Assembly (NCBI RefSeq): GCF_030499575.1
Contig: NZ_JASTLC010000001.1
Coordinates: 8,518,001 to 8,582,000, forward strand
Direction: 5' to 3'
Length of the DNA stretch: 64,000 nt
DNA from: Streptomyces sp. DG2A-72
GTDB taxonomy: Bacteria > Actinomycetota > Actinomycetes > Streptomycetales > Streptomycetaceae
Part shown: piece by piece, positions 25,895 through 33,890 of the stretch
How the letters are laid out: each line of letters opens with the position of its first letter
How positions within the stretch are numbered: the stretch's first letter is position 1
Notes under the pieces: model-generated
Databases searched by the model: none
Seen by the model: the letters and a program-made list of their open reading frames with translations, nothing else
What the model was told of the DNA's origin: nothing
Translations under genes and position numbers: made by a program

Positions 25895-26197
25895 TCAGTG
25901 GTCGTCCCAGTGGCCGTCGTGCGCGGCGTGGCGGTGGCCGTCGTGCACGTAGTCCACGTGGTCCTCGTGCGGCACGGCCACGTGGCCGCAGCCCTCGCCG
26001 TGCTGGTGGTCGTGGCCCTCATGGGTGGCGTGGCCGGCGCTCGCGCATTCGTCGACGTGGCCCTCGTGGGTCTTGTGGAGGTGGCCGTCGTGCGCGTAGT
26101 CGATGTGGTCGCCGTGCGGGATGGCGACGTGGCCGCAGCCCTCGCCGTGGGTGTGGGTGTGGTCGTCGTGTGTGCGGTGCGCGGTGGCGGTGGTCAT
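25895..26197 (-). CDS. His-rich metal-binding protein with internal duplication
   Basis: A 100-residue cytosolic protein, close to one third histidine. It consists of two near-copies of a unit beginning HGEGCGHVA: residues near 19-47 read HGEGCGHVAIPHGDHIDYAH then DGHLHKTHEGH, and residues near 68-97 read HGEGCGHVAVPHEDHVDYVH then DGHRHAAHDGH. The Cys in GCGH plus many His suggests zinc, nickel or cobalt binding, as a buffer or chaperone. The ATG at 26197 has GAGGAG upstream. It lies between an ArsR gene and an ArsR fragment, and in a zinc-uptake neighbourhood. Confidence 0.8.
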   Translation of the reverse strand: MTTATAHRTHDDHTHTHGEGCGHVAIPHGDHIDYAHDGHLHKTHEGHVDECASAGHATHEGHDHQHGEGCGHVAVPHEDHVDYVHDGHRHAAHDGHWDDH

Positions 26198-26262
26198 GTG
26201 GTGCTCCTCGTGGTGCTCTCCGTTGCCTGCGGCTCGTGCTCCGCGGGCCGTGCGTGGCCACA

Positions 26263-26488
26263 TTAACATATGGCAACTCGCGCATGTGTTGTGAGAAGTG
26301 CACCTCGTGTGGCCACGGTCGGCTCCCGTGGGTCGGGCCGGTCGTCGTAGAGGCGGTAGACGATACGGCGGCCGTCGCGTTGCCCGGTGACCAGGCCCAG
26401 GGCGCGCAGGAGCCGCAGTTGGTGGGAGCCCGCGGACTGCTCCATGCCGATGGCGGTGGCGAAAGGCGTCGGGCGGGCGTCAGTTCTT
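26263..26488 (-). pseudogene. Fragment of a second ArsR-family regulator
   Basis: The frame directly upstream of the His-rich gene reads PFATAIGMEQSAGSHQLRLL, then RALGLVTGQRDGRRIVYRLY. This is the DNA-binding core of an ArsR/NmtR-type repressor. The N-terminal dimerisation part is missing (a TGA precedes the fragment and it overlaps the end of the methyltransferase gene at 26480), and the C-terminal metal-binding helix is replaced by unrelated sequence (DPREPTVATRGA). I judge it a truncated relic. Confidence 0.65.
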
Positions 26489-27250
26489 CAGTGCGGCGAG
26501 GACATGGCTGTCGCCGAACTGCCAGACGGGCGTGACGTGAGGGAAGCCTGCCTGCCGCAGCAGCTCGATGTGGTGGGTCAGCGTCAGGCCGTTGTCGCTG
26601 CCGCCGACGTTGCGGAGCTCCGACTGGCGCTGCTCGCGTCGGGTGACCAGGTCGGCCAGTTCGGCGTCCTGTGCGGCCGCGTTCCACCAGGACGTCCAGT
26701 CCTCGTGGCGGCACGTGTGTGAGCGCCTGGCGCGGCTGTTGCCGACGTGTGCGGTGAGGGCGGCGCAGCAGGGGTCGGCCTGGGTGAAGTGGTCGCCGTT
26801 GATGAGGGCGCCGCCGGGGCGCAGTAGTGCGGCGATGTGCTGGTAGGTGCGCAGTAGGACCGGTTCGGGGAGGTAGTGGAGGGCCGTGGTGGAGACGGCC
26901 GCATCGAGGGGGCGGTCCAGGCCGAGGGCGTCGGTCCATCCGTCGTCACCGATCACGGTGTCCACATAGCGTGCCGCGTTCGCATGGTGGGTGCGGCCGA
27001 GTTCCAGGAGCAGGGGGTCCATGTCGACGGCGACGATCTCTGCCCGCGGTAGCCGTGCGGCGAGCCTGGCGGCCAGGGAGCCCGGGCCGCAGCCCAGGTC
27101 GAGGATCAGCGGATGTGCGCGGTCGGCCGTCACGTGCTCGACGGCGTCGGCGATCACGGTGAACCGCTCTTCGCGGTCGGTGGCGTAGTGCTCCTGCTGG
27201 AGTTCCCAGCGTTCCACCCACAGCTTGGCTGTCGCCATGCTCACGCCCAT
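26480..27250 (-). CDS. Class I SAM-dependent methyltransferase
   Basis: A 256-residue methyltransferase. Motif I is ILDLGCGPGSLAARLAAR, motif II has the acidic EIVAVDMDPLLLEL, then DAAVSTTALHYLPEPVLL and LRPGGALINGDHF for motifs IV and VI. The substrate is unknown. The ATG at 27250 has GGAAGAGG upstream. An in-frame ATG at 27238 is the alternative. A perfect 7-bp-arm palindrome resembling a Zur box lies about 60 bases upstream (27307-27321). It follows the PLP-enzyme operon by 85 bases on the same strand and likely belongs to the same pathway. Confidence 0.85.
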   Translation of the reverse strand: MGVSMATAKLWVERWELQQEHYATDREERFTVIADAVEHVTADRAHPLILDLGCGPGSLAARLAARLPRAEIVAVDMDPLLLELGRTHHANAARYVDTVIGDDGWTDALGLDRPLDAAVSTTALHYLPEPVLLRTYQHIAALLRPGGALINGDHFTQADPCCAALTAHVGNSRARRSHTCRHEDWTSWWNAAAQDAELADLVTRREQRQSELRNVGGSDNGLTLTHHIELLRQAGFPHVTPVWQFGDSHVLAALKN

Positions 27251-27306
27251 CGGCTCGTGCGCCTCTTCCGTTTCTCACCCGGCAGTGCTGTTCCTCAATC
27301 TACAGG

Positions 27307-27321
27307 TGGAAACGGTTTCCA
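27307..27321. promoter_or_regulatory. Perfect palindrome resembling a Zur box
   Basis: TGGAAAC-G-GTTTCCA is a 15-base perfect palindrome with 7-base arms. It matches 11 of 15 positions of TGAAAATGATTTTCA, with the conserved outer TG..CA intact. It lies just upstream of the methyltransferase start. Confidence 0.45.
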
Positions 27322-27335
27322 TTCGCATCGTCCGC

Positions 27336-28538
27336 TCAGAGAGTGCCGAGGACGGACAGCAGGCGGTCGATCTCCTCCGCGGTGTTGTAGACGTGCAGGC
27401 TTGCCCGCACCGAACCGGCCTGGTGCTCCGCGCCGGCCTGGCACAGGCTGTCCGCCCTGACCATGAATCCGTGACTGAACAGGATGAACCCGAGGTCGTC
27501 GGAGGGGATTTCGCGGTGCCGGAAGGTGACGATGCCGTGCCGCCGTTGCACGGTGGAGTCGGCTGCCAGACTGGCCTGGCAGCCCAGGATCTCGTAGGCG
27601 GCCAGGTGGCGGAGCCGGTCGGTCAGCCGGGCCGTGAGGGCGGTGGTCCAGCGTGAGATCCGGTCAGTGCCCGCGGCGTCCAGCCAGTCGAGCGCGGCTT
27701 CGAGGGTGGCGATGCCGACAGTGTTGGGGGTGCCGTGCCAGCCGCCGGGCCGGAACCGCGGCCCGCGTGCGTTGCGGGCCCAGACGGCTCCGGAGCCGGG
27801 CAGGGCCAGTGCCTTGTGCCCCGAGAAGACCACGAAGTCCACGTCGAGTTCGGTCACGGACAGGGGCAGATGGCCGATGCTCTGGGCCGCGTCGAGACAG
27901 ATCGGCACGTCGGGACCGACGACCTCCCGGATGCGGTGGACGTTCATGTCTCCGCCGTAGACATGGTGAATGTGCGTGGCGGCGACGAAGCGGGTGCGCG
28001 GGCCGACCATCCCGGTCAGGGCCCGGTGGTCGTAGTCTCCGGAAGCCGTCTGGTACGGCAGGGCACGCAGGTGCACGGTGATGCCCCGCTGTTCGAGCAA
28101 CCGCTGGGTCTCCAGCCAGGGTTCCAGGTTCGCCTGGTGGTCGGCGAAGGGGACGAGGATCTCGTCGCCGTCGGTCAGCAGGTCGGTGAGCCAGTCGCGG
28201 GCGACGGCCCGCAGCCCCTCCGTGGTGCCGCTGGTGAAATGGACACCGGAGCGCTCGGGCGCGGGGTCGTCGAGGCAGTCCTTGACGCGCTGCCGGGTGC
28301 GTTCCGCCATCGCCGTCGTCCGGTTGGCCCACGGGTAGGTGCCCCGCCCGGCGTTGGCATTGGACGTCGTCAGATACGTCTGTGCGGCGTCGAGGACGGC
28401 GCGTGGCTTCTGTGAGGTGGCCGCGCTGTCCAGAAAGACCAGCTCCGGGTGTCCGGTGATGATGGGGAACTGCTCCCGCAGCTCCCGCTGCCAGCCGGCC
28501 AGCTCGTGCAGTTCGTTGCTGAGTTCCTCGTGGAGCAT
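27336..28538 (-). CDS. Class V aminotransferase / cysteine desulfurase-like PLP enzyme
   Basis: A 400-residue fold I PLP enzyme of the SufS/CsdA-like group. Landmarks are ELVFLDSAATSQKPRAVLDA, VHFTSGTTEGLRAVA, ATHIHHVYGGDMNVH, ICLDAAQSIGHLPL (PLP-contact Asp) and the Schiff-base lysine in DFVVFSGHKALALPGSGAVW. The SufS active-site Cys loop RSGHHCAQP is replaced by a FMVRADSLCQAGAEHQAG segment, which still has a Cys. It may release sulfur or act as an aminotransferase or epimerase-like enzyme in a biosynthetic pathway. The start is six bases after the upstream gene, so it is translationally linked. Confidence 0.85.
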   Translation of the reverse strand: MLHEELSNELHELAGWQRELREQFPIITGHPELVFLDSAATSQKPRAVLDAAQTYLTTSNANAGRGTYPWANRTTAMAERTRQRVKDCLDDPAPERSGVHFTSGTTEGLRAVARDWLTDLLTDGDEILVPFADHQANLEPWLETQRLLEQRGITVHLRALPYQTASGDYDHRALTGMVGPRTRFVAATHIHHVYGGDMNVHRIREVVGPDVPICLDAAQSIGHLPLSVTELDVDFVVFSGHKALALPGSGAVWARNARGPRFRPGGWHGTPNTVGIATLEAALDWLDAAGTDRISRWTTALTARLTDRLRHLAAYEILGCQASLAADSTVQRRHGIVTFRHREIPSDDLGFILFSHGFMVRADSLCQAGAEHQAGSVRASLHVYNTAEEIDRLLSVLGTL

Positions 28539-28543
28539 CGGGG

Positions 28544-29899
28544 TCAGTCCCGGACCAGTGGGGCGCCCGCGTCCCGCCAGGCGACGATGCCGCCGGACAG
28601 GCTGCGCACGTCCGGATGGCCCATGCGGGTCAGTAGCGCGGCGTAGCGGGCGGACTTCTCGCCGACCGGGCAGGCCAGCAGCACCGGCTGTCGCTTGCTG
28701 AACGGCAGGCCGCCGCGTACGAGTTCGCCGAACAGCTCGTCCACGATGTTGACCGATCCGTCGATGTGGAGCGCGGCGTACGCCTGCGGTCCGCGCAGGT
28801 CGATCACCAACGGCCGCGGCTGCCCGTCCATGATCCATCGCCGGGCGTCGTCGGTGTCGACAACCTTGGCCTGCGCCTGTACTTCGGCGTCGGTGAGGGC
28901 CGCCGCCGAATTCTTCTGGGGCGGCCTGCCCAGGAGTTCGGGTCGGCGTTGCCGTACGTAGCTCAGATAGCTCTCGGCTCGGTCGCAGACGATGAAGACC
29001 GCTGTCCGGCGGTTCGCCGGTCCCGGCTCCGTCCCTGACTCTTCCAACTCCGCGTCCACGGTGCGCAGATGTCGTACCGCGCCGTGATAGGCGGCGCCTC
29101 CGGTGGGCCCGGCCAGCAGTCCGCAGCGGCGGATCAGGGTCAGCATGCCGTCGATGGCCTCATCGGCGGTCACCGACTCCATCGTGTCGTACGTTGCCGG
29201 GTCGAAGAGTCCGACCTGGTGGACCTCGTCGATGGTGCGGATGCCGGGGATGAAGTCCGACTTGTGGGCGACCAGTCCGACCACCTGTACCCCGGGGTCC
29301 TGGTCGCGCAGTGCCCGGGCCACCCCGGTCGACGAACCGGCTGTGCCCACGCAGGCGATGAACCAGTCCGGTGCCCGCCCGCCCAGGTCCTTGACGATCT
29401 CCGGTCCTGTGCCCACCGCGTGCGCCTCGGTGTTGCGTGGGTTGAAGTACTGGTTGGTGTGCAGATACGCGTTGCCGTCCTCGGCGAGGGCCTGGTGGAA
29501 GCGGGTCAGCGGGTCCTCGGTGTCGGTCGGGTCGAGGCACTCGCTCTGCCCCGGCAACTCCTCGATCTCCGCGCCCAGCAGCAGAAGCAGGTCCTTGATC
29601 TCCGGCACCCGCATGCGGTTGGTGACGCTCTTGAAGCGCAGCCCGTACATCCCCGCGAGCAGGGCCAGGGCCTTCGCGGTGTTGCCGCTCGACAGTTCCA
29701 CGACTGTCGCGCCGCGCTCCGCCGCCTCGGCCAGACCGGGGCGCGCCATGTTCCACGCGGCTCGGTCCTTGACCGAGCCGAAGGGGTTGAGCATCTCCAG
29801 CTTGGCGTACAGGTCGATGTGGCGCAGGCCGTGCACGGCCTGATCGATGCGTACCAGCGGAGTGTTTCCGATGGCTTCCGTGATGCTGTCGTACCTCAT
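28544..29899 (-). CDS. Cysteine-synthase-like PLP enzyme fused to a rhodanese domain
   Basis: A 451-residue two-domain protein. Residues 1-320 are a fold II PLP synthase: ITEAIGNTPLVRID, PFGSVKDRAAWNMA (PLP lysine), VELSSGNTAKALALLAG (Asn contact), CVGTAGSSTGVARAL (phosphate loop) and LAGPTGGAAYHG. Residues 345-451 are a rhodanese domain: PLVIDLRGPQAYAALHIDGS, then PVLLACPVGEKSARYAALL with Cys in the active-site loop. Fold II relatives such as SbnA and the Rhizobium y4xP product (recalled) make non-protein diamino acids or cysteine analogues. The start overlaps the upstream stop (ATGA). Confidence 0.88.
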   Translation of the reverse strand: MRYDSITEAIGNTPLVRIDQAVHGLRHIDLYAKLEMLNPFGSVKDRAAWNMARPGLAEAAERGATVVELSSGNTAKALALLAGMYGLRFKSVTNRMRVPEIKDLLLLLGAEIEELPGQSECLDPTDTEDPLTRFHQALAEDGNAYLHTNQYFNPRNTEAHAVGTGPEIVKDLGGRAPDWFIACVGTAGSSTGVARALRDQDPGVQVVGLVAHKSDFIPGIRTIDEVHQVGLFDPATYDTMESVTADEAIDGMLTLIRRCGLLAGPTGGAAYHGAVRHLRTVDAELEESGTEPGPANRRTAVFIVCDRAESYLSYVRQRRPELLGRPPQKNSAAALTDAEVQAQAKVVDTDDARRWIMDGQPRPLVIDLRGPQAYAALHIDGSVNIVDELFGELVRGGLPFSKRQPVLLACPVGEKSARYAALLTRMGHPDVRSLSGGIVAWRDAGAPLVRD

Positions 29900-31506
29900 G
29901 ACACCGGTCCTCCCGGCCGCTTGACCGGCCAGTACTCCTCGTCCGGACACCAGCGCCAGGAGTCCCCGTCGCGTACGACGGCGACCGTCCGTGCGATCGG
30001 CTGCCGCTGTGCGCGGTGAGCGTGGAAGTCCATCGCGTAGCCCGCGGTGTTGGCGAACCCCAGCAGATCGCCGGCATGTGGCAGCCGGGGCAGGAACACC
30101 TTTCTGCGGGTGATCAGGTCGGCCTCCAGGCACAGATTCCCGACCAGGTAGACCCCCACCCGCCCGTCGGCGCTCACGTCGTCCGTTCCGGCCGTTCCGG
30201 TACGGGGGAGAAGGACGGGATCGACGAGCACGCCGTGCTCCTCCAGGCTCACGTCGCCGGCGTTCATGCCGAGGCGCACCAGGAGGTCACCGGAATCCTG
30301 GCCGGCACGGCGCACGTCGAGCACCCGCGCCAGCGAGAGCCCGCACTGGTCGACGAGCGCGCGGCCCGGTTCGCAGTACAGGTCGTAGAGGTGCTCCAGG
30401 AGGAGGGTGGCCAGTGGGCGGCCCGAGGAGGGGGCGGGGTGGGAGAGGAGTTCGTCGAGATACCCCGGTCCGGCCGTGGGGCGGTGGGCCGGATAGAGCG
30501 CCGGGTTCCCGCGGAGGGTGCCGCCTTCGTTGCGCAGGCCGTAGCCGTGTCCGCGCCAGGTCAGGGCGGGGCGGGTGCCCAGCACCGCGTTGGCCAGCTC
30601 GGTGGTGTAGCGCTGCCACTGGCCGGCGTCCGCGAGATAGCCGACCCCGAATCCGCCGCCGATGTCGATGACGCGCGGATCCAGTCCGCGGGCGCGGCAC
30701 TCGTCCATGACCGCGACACACTGCTCGAGCGCGGCGGCCTTCTCCGGCAGGCCGGTGGTGTCCAGGTGATAGGCGACCCCGGTCAGCCGGACCGCGTCCT
30801 GGTGTCGTTCGACCGAGTCGAGCAGAGCACCTACCTCCTGCAACGGTGTGCCGAAGCGGCTGCGGCGCGAGAGCATCTTCACCCCGGAGGCACCCGGGCC
30901 GGTGGCTGCCTCGAACCCTGACAGCCGCAGTAGGACATCGGCCCGGGGCAAGGCGAACTCTCGTATGAGCATGGCCAGTTGTTCGAGCTCGCCAGGCGAG
31001 TCGATGTTCATCGTGACGCCGGTGAGGGCGGCGAGCCACAGGAAATCCGGGTCCTTCGGGCCGGTGGCCATGATCCTGTCCGGGCTGACGCCGCATCCCA
31101 GGACGTGTTGCAACTCGCCCAGCGAGGCGACGTCGACGCCGACCGTCGAGGGTTCGGCCGCCGCCAGTCGGCGCACCAGGGAGCTGGACTGGTTCGCCTT
31201 GTGCGCGAAGTACACCCGGCCGGTGAGGTGGTGCTTGCGGTAGACGCTGTGGAATCCGTCGGCGTTCTCGGCGATCCGGTGGGGCAGCAGCACATTGAGC
31301 GGGGAGCCGAGGGCGTCGACGAGGGAGTGCAGGAAGGGCACGTCGTCCATTAGCGAGCTGAGCGGTGGTTCCAGTCGTGGTTGCAGATACAAGGGCACAC
31401 GCACTACAGGCCCCTCCCCGTCCACCGGCGGCTGCGGCTCCCGGCGGTCGAGCGACCCCGCCGGGGGCACCGGCAACCGCTCGGACAACCGTTCGTGGAT
31501 CATCAT
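29896..31506 (-). CDS. Y4yA-type PLP-dependent decarboxylase (fold III, DAPDC/ODC family)
   Basis: A 536-residue fold III PLP enzyme. The alanine-racemase-like barrel shows VYFAHKANQSSSLVRRLA (PLP lysine), VGVDVASLGELQHVL, LDTTGLPEKAAALEQ, VIDIGGGFGVGYLAD and LYCEPGRALVDQCGLSLARV, with later VYLVGNLCLEADLITRR containing the active-site Cys and GYAMDFHAHRAQRQ. It belongs with diaminopimelate/ornithine decarboxylases and with SbnH, which decarboxylates a diaminopropionate adduct. First gene of the three-gene PLP operon. The start codons (31506 or 31503) overlap a weak Zur-like sequence (31497-31511, 10 of 15 matches). Confidence 0.88.
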   Translation of the reverse strand: MMIHERLSERLPVPPAGSLDRREPQPPVDGEGPVVRVPLYLQPRLEPPLSSLMDDVPFLHSLVDALGSPLNVLLPHRIAENADGFHSVYRKHHLTGRVYFAHKANQSSSLVRRLAAAEPSTVGVDVASLGELQHVLGCGVSPDRIMATGPKDPDFLWLAALTGVTMNIDSPGELEQLAMLIREFALPRADVLLRLSGFEAATGPGASGVKMLSRRSRFGTPLQEVGALLDSVERHQDAVRLTGVAYHLDTTGLPEKAAALEQCVAVMDECRARGLDPRVIDIGGGFGVGYLADAGQWQRYTTELANAVLGTRPALTWRGHGYGLRNEGGTLRGNPALYPAHRPTAGPGYLDELLSHPAPSSGRPLATLLLEHLYDLYCEPGRALVDQCGLSLARVLDVRRAGQDSGDLLVRLGMNAGDVSLEEHGVLVDPVLLPRTGTAGTDDVSADGRVGVYLVGNLCLEADLITRRKVFLPRLPHAGDLLGFANTAGYAMDFHAHRAQRQPIARTVAVVRDGDSWRWCPDEEYWPVKRPGGPVS

Positions 31507-31689
31507 TTCCCGTTACATGTGTCCTTAAGCCATGGCCTGGCTTTGTGATGAGGTCGGCGACTGATCTCATCCGCATCCAGCCGCCTGACGGGCGTGGCGC
31601 CGATCCGCACGGGCCGTGGCGGGGTGGACGAGAGATTCGCGCAGCGTGCGTGCCCGGACCCACTCCTCGGCAGCGTCGCACCCAAGTGA
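31507..31689. other. Promoter region of the PLP operon
   Basis: The 180 bases upstream of the Y4yA-type gene contain inverted repeats GATGAG and CTCATC at about 31541-31570 but no clear -10/-35 pair. The following 580 bases to the aztA stop hold the methyltransferase relic and otherwise nothing I recognise. Confidence 0.35.
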
Positions 31690-32030
31690 CCCGGTAGCCG
31701 TCACCGCCCGACGGGCGCCCCGGGCCGCCGTACGAGGTCGTGCATCGGTCGCGGGAGACTGCTGAGGGAGTTGTGAGGCGAGTACCGTCAGCCCCGGTAG
31801 CCACTCGGCGAGCTCGTCCGGCCGGTGCAGGACCACTGCATCCGGGCGTCCACCTCGCGGTGTCCAGGGCCGGCAGGGAGCCGGGGAAGCGGTCGAAGCC
31901 GCCGCCGAGCGCCTGTGACAGTGCCGCCTCGCGCGGCGAGCCCGGTCAGCAGCGCCAGTGCGGCAGCGGGTACTTGTATCCGTCGGAGGTCCCAGGTCGT
32001 GTCGGGGGCAGTCCGTCGCGGCGCGCTCAC
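31690..32030 (-). pseudogene. Relic of an LCM-family methyltransferase
   Basis: Three minus-strand frames carry recognisable pieces of this family in order: GGGFDRFPGSLPALDTA (compare LLADRFPGSLLALDTSG in the intact gene at 24562), then VDARMQWSCTG (compare VDARMQWSCADP), then DELAEWLPGLTVLASQLPQQ (compare ARLAEWRPGVDVLASDTFSS). The frame changes and missing N-terminal SAM loop show that the gene is dead. Outer limits are approximate. Confidence 0.65.
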
Positions 32031-32272
32031 CTGCGTGACCGAGCCCGGCAGTGCCGGCACGCATGCTGGGCACCAGGGCAGGGCCGCATCCGCGGCCGGG
32101 GTCACTTCTGTGGCCTCTCAGGTCCTGTGTCATCGGCCTGCGGTGTTCGGCCCGGTCGCCTTCATGCCAACCGCATGGTCGTTTCGGCACGCACGGCACC
32201 GGCGCCACCCTGGCGCATGTGACAGCGCGATGTGAGCACCGTTTTGCCGCGAGACATGAACTGGCCGCCAGG

Positions 32273-33016
32273 TCAGGCCGGTTGCCAGATCTGGGCGAGC
32301 GTCAAGGGGGTGAGGAGTTGGGCGGGGTCGCCTTGTTCCACCACGTGGCCGTCGCTGAGCAGGAGGCAGGTGTCGGCTGAGCGCGCGGCTTCGAGGTCGT
32401 GCGTGGCCTGGACGACGGTCACCCCGTCGGCGACGAGCTCCGTCAGCAGCGCGGCGATCCGGTCCCTTGCCCCGGGGTCGAGACCAGTGGTCGGCTCGTC
32501 CAGGAGGAGCAGGTCCGACTCCTGGGCAAGGCCCTGGGCGATCAGCGCGCGTTGCCTTTGCCCGCCGGACAGTTCCCCGAGTTGGCGGGGGGCGAGGTCG
32601 GTGATGCCCAGTCGCTCCATGGCCGTGTCCACGGTGGCGTGGTCCTGCCGGGTCAGCCGACGCCACGGCCCGCGTTCGCCCCAGCGCCCCATCTCCACCG
32701 TCTGCCTTACGGTCAGCGGCAGCGCGTCACCGACGGCGCCGCGCTGCGGGACGAACGCCGACGGCCGGTTGCCGACGTGACGGAGCTCGCCTGATGTGGG
32801 CCGAATCACTCCGGCCAGCACTCCGAGCAGGGTGGACTTCCCGCTGCCGTTCGGGCCGACGAGTGCCGTGATGGCCAACGCCGGTATCTCGGCGTCGAGT
32901 TGATGGAGGACGGTGCGGCCCGGGTAGCCGGCGGACAGCCCGGTGAAGCGGACGCGGGGCGTCCCGCCCTTGGCAACGGCGGGGGAGACCCCCTGTTTTT
33001 TGAACATGATTTTCAT
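32273..33016 (-). CDS. aztA: Zinc ABC transporter ATP-binding protein AztA
   Basis: A 247-residue ABC ATPase: Walker A in ALVGPNGSGKSTLLGVLAG, Q-loop SAFVPQRGAVGD, signature LSGGQRQRALIAQGL, Walker B DLLLLDEPTTGLDP and the H-loop ATHDLEAA. It energises the AztB permease. The start is ATG 33016 or ATG 33007. Neither has a ribosome binding site and both overlap the Zur box, so the transcript is probably leaderless or nearly so. It is divergent from aztB with only 16 bases between them. Confidence 0.9.
   Translation of the reverse strand: MKIMFKKQGVSPAVAKGGTPRVRFTGLSAGYPGRTVLHQLDAEIPALAITALVGPNGSGKSTLLGVLAGVIRPTSGELRHVGNRPSAFVPQRGAVGDALPLTVRQTVEMGRWGERGPWRRLTRQDHATVDTAMERLGITDLAPRQLGELSGGQRQRALIAQGLAQESDLLLLDEPTTGLDPGARDRIAALLTELVADGVTVVQATHDLEAARSADTCLLLSDGHVVEQGDPAQLLTPLTLAQIWQPA
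33001..33015. promoter_or_regulatory. Zur box between aztA and aztB
   Basis: TGAACATGATTTTCA matches the actinobacterial Zur consensus TGAAAATGATTTTCA at 14 of 15 positions. It covers the aztA start codons and lies 17 bases before the aztB start. TAGTCT at 33019-33024 is a plausible aztB -10 box ending eight bases from its ATG. Zinc-loaded Zur bound here would block both directions. Confidence 0.85.
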
Positions 33017-33032
33017 CGTAGTCTGTTGACCC

Positions 33033-33890
33033 ATGGAGTGGTTGACAGGTCCCTTCGAGGTGACCTTCGTGCAAAGGGCGCTGTGGGGCGGGATGTTGGT
33101 GTCGGCGATCTGCGCCCTGGCCGGCACGTGGGTGGTGCTCAGGGGGATGGCCTTCCTCGGCGACGCCATGTCGCACGGGCTGTTGCCCGGAGTCGCGCTC
33201 GCCGCACTGCTCGGCGGCAACCTGCTGGTGGGGGCGCTGCTGAGCGCGGCCGTCATGACGGCCGGCGTCACCGTCCTCGGCCGCACCCCGAGGCTGTCCC
33301 AGGACACCGGGATCGGCCTGCTGTTCGTGGGGATGCTGTCGCTCGGCGTCATCATCGTCTCGCGCTCGCAGTCCTTCGCGGTCGACCTGACCGGGTTCCT
33401 CTTCGGTGACGTCCTCGCCGTCCGGGAGCAGGACCTGGTGCTGCTGGGCGTGGCGCTGCTGCTGGCGCTGGTCGTCTCGGTCCTCGGCCACCGGGCCTTC
33501 CTCGCCCTGGCTTTCGACCCGCGCAAGGCGCAAACGCTCGGCCTGCGCCCGCGCCTCGCTCATGCGGTGCTGCTCGGCCTGCTGGCGCTGGCCATCGTCG
33601 CCTCCTTCCACATCGTGGGCACGCTGCTGGTCCTGGGTCTGCTCATCGCCCCGCCGGCGGCCGCGCTGCCCTGGGCGCGCAGCGTGCGGGGTGTCATGGC
33701 CCTGGCGGCGCTGCTCGGCATCACCGCCACCTTCTGCGGCCTGTTGCTGTCCTGGCACTTGAGCACCGCGGCCGGCGCGACCATCTCGGGCCTCGCGGTG
33801 AGCCTGTTCTTCCTCTCCCACCTGGCATCCGGTCTCCGCCACCACCGCCGTGCGCGCCTCGCCGGTGCTCACGCCGCGGCCCCTCACTGA
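33033..33890 (+). CDS. aztB: Zinc ABC transporter permease AztB (ZnuB/TroC type)
   Basis: A 285-residue membrane protein with about eight or nine helices. ABC-3 family landmarks: TWVVLRGMAFLGDAMSHGLLP (the metal-transport permease signature), LSQDTGIGLLFVGMLSLGVI, and ASFHIVGTLLVLGLLIAPPAAA. It forms the zinc channel with AztA. The ATG at 33033 follows the -10 box closely, suggesting leaderless translation. The stop overlaps the next start (TGATG), so the following lipoprotein is co-translated. Confidence 0.92.
   Translation: MEWLTGPFEVTFVQRALWGGMLVSAICALAGTWVVLRGMAFLGDAMSHGLLPGVALAALLGGNLLVGALLSAAVMTAGVTVLGRTPRLSQDTGIGLLFVGMLSLGVIIVSRSQSFAVDLTGFLFGDVLAVREQDLVLLGVALLLALVVSVLGHRAFLALAFDPRKAQTLGLRPRLAHAVLLGLLALAIVASFHIVGTLLVLGLLIAPPAAALPWARSVRGVMALAALLGITATFCGLLLSWHLSTAAGATISGLAVSLFFLSHLASGLRHHRRARLAGAHAAAPH

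Noticed and set aside
29881..30133. An N-terminal extension of the cysteine-synthase-like protein to 30133
   Set aside because: The extension overlaps the Y4yA-type gene by 240 bases and lacks domain features. ATG 29899 overlaps the upstream stop as ATGA, which is the normal coupled start.
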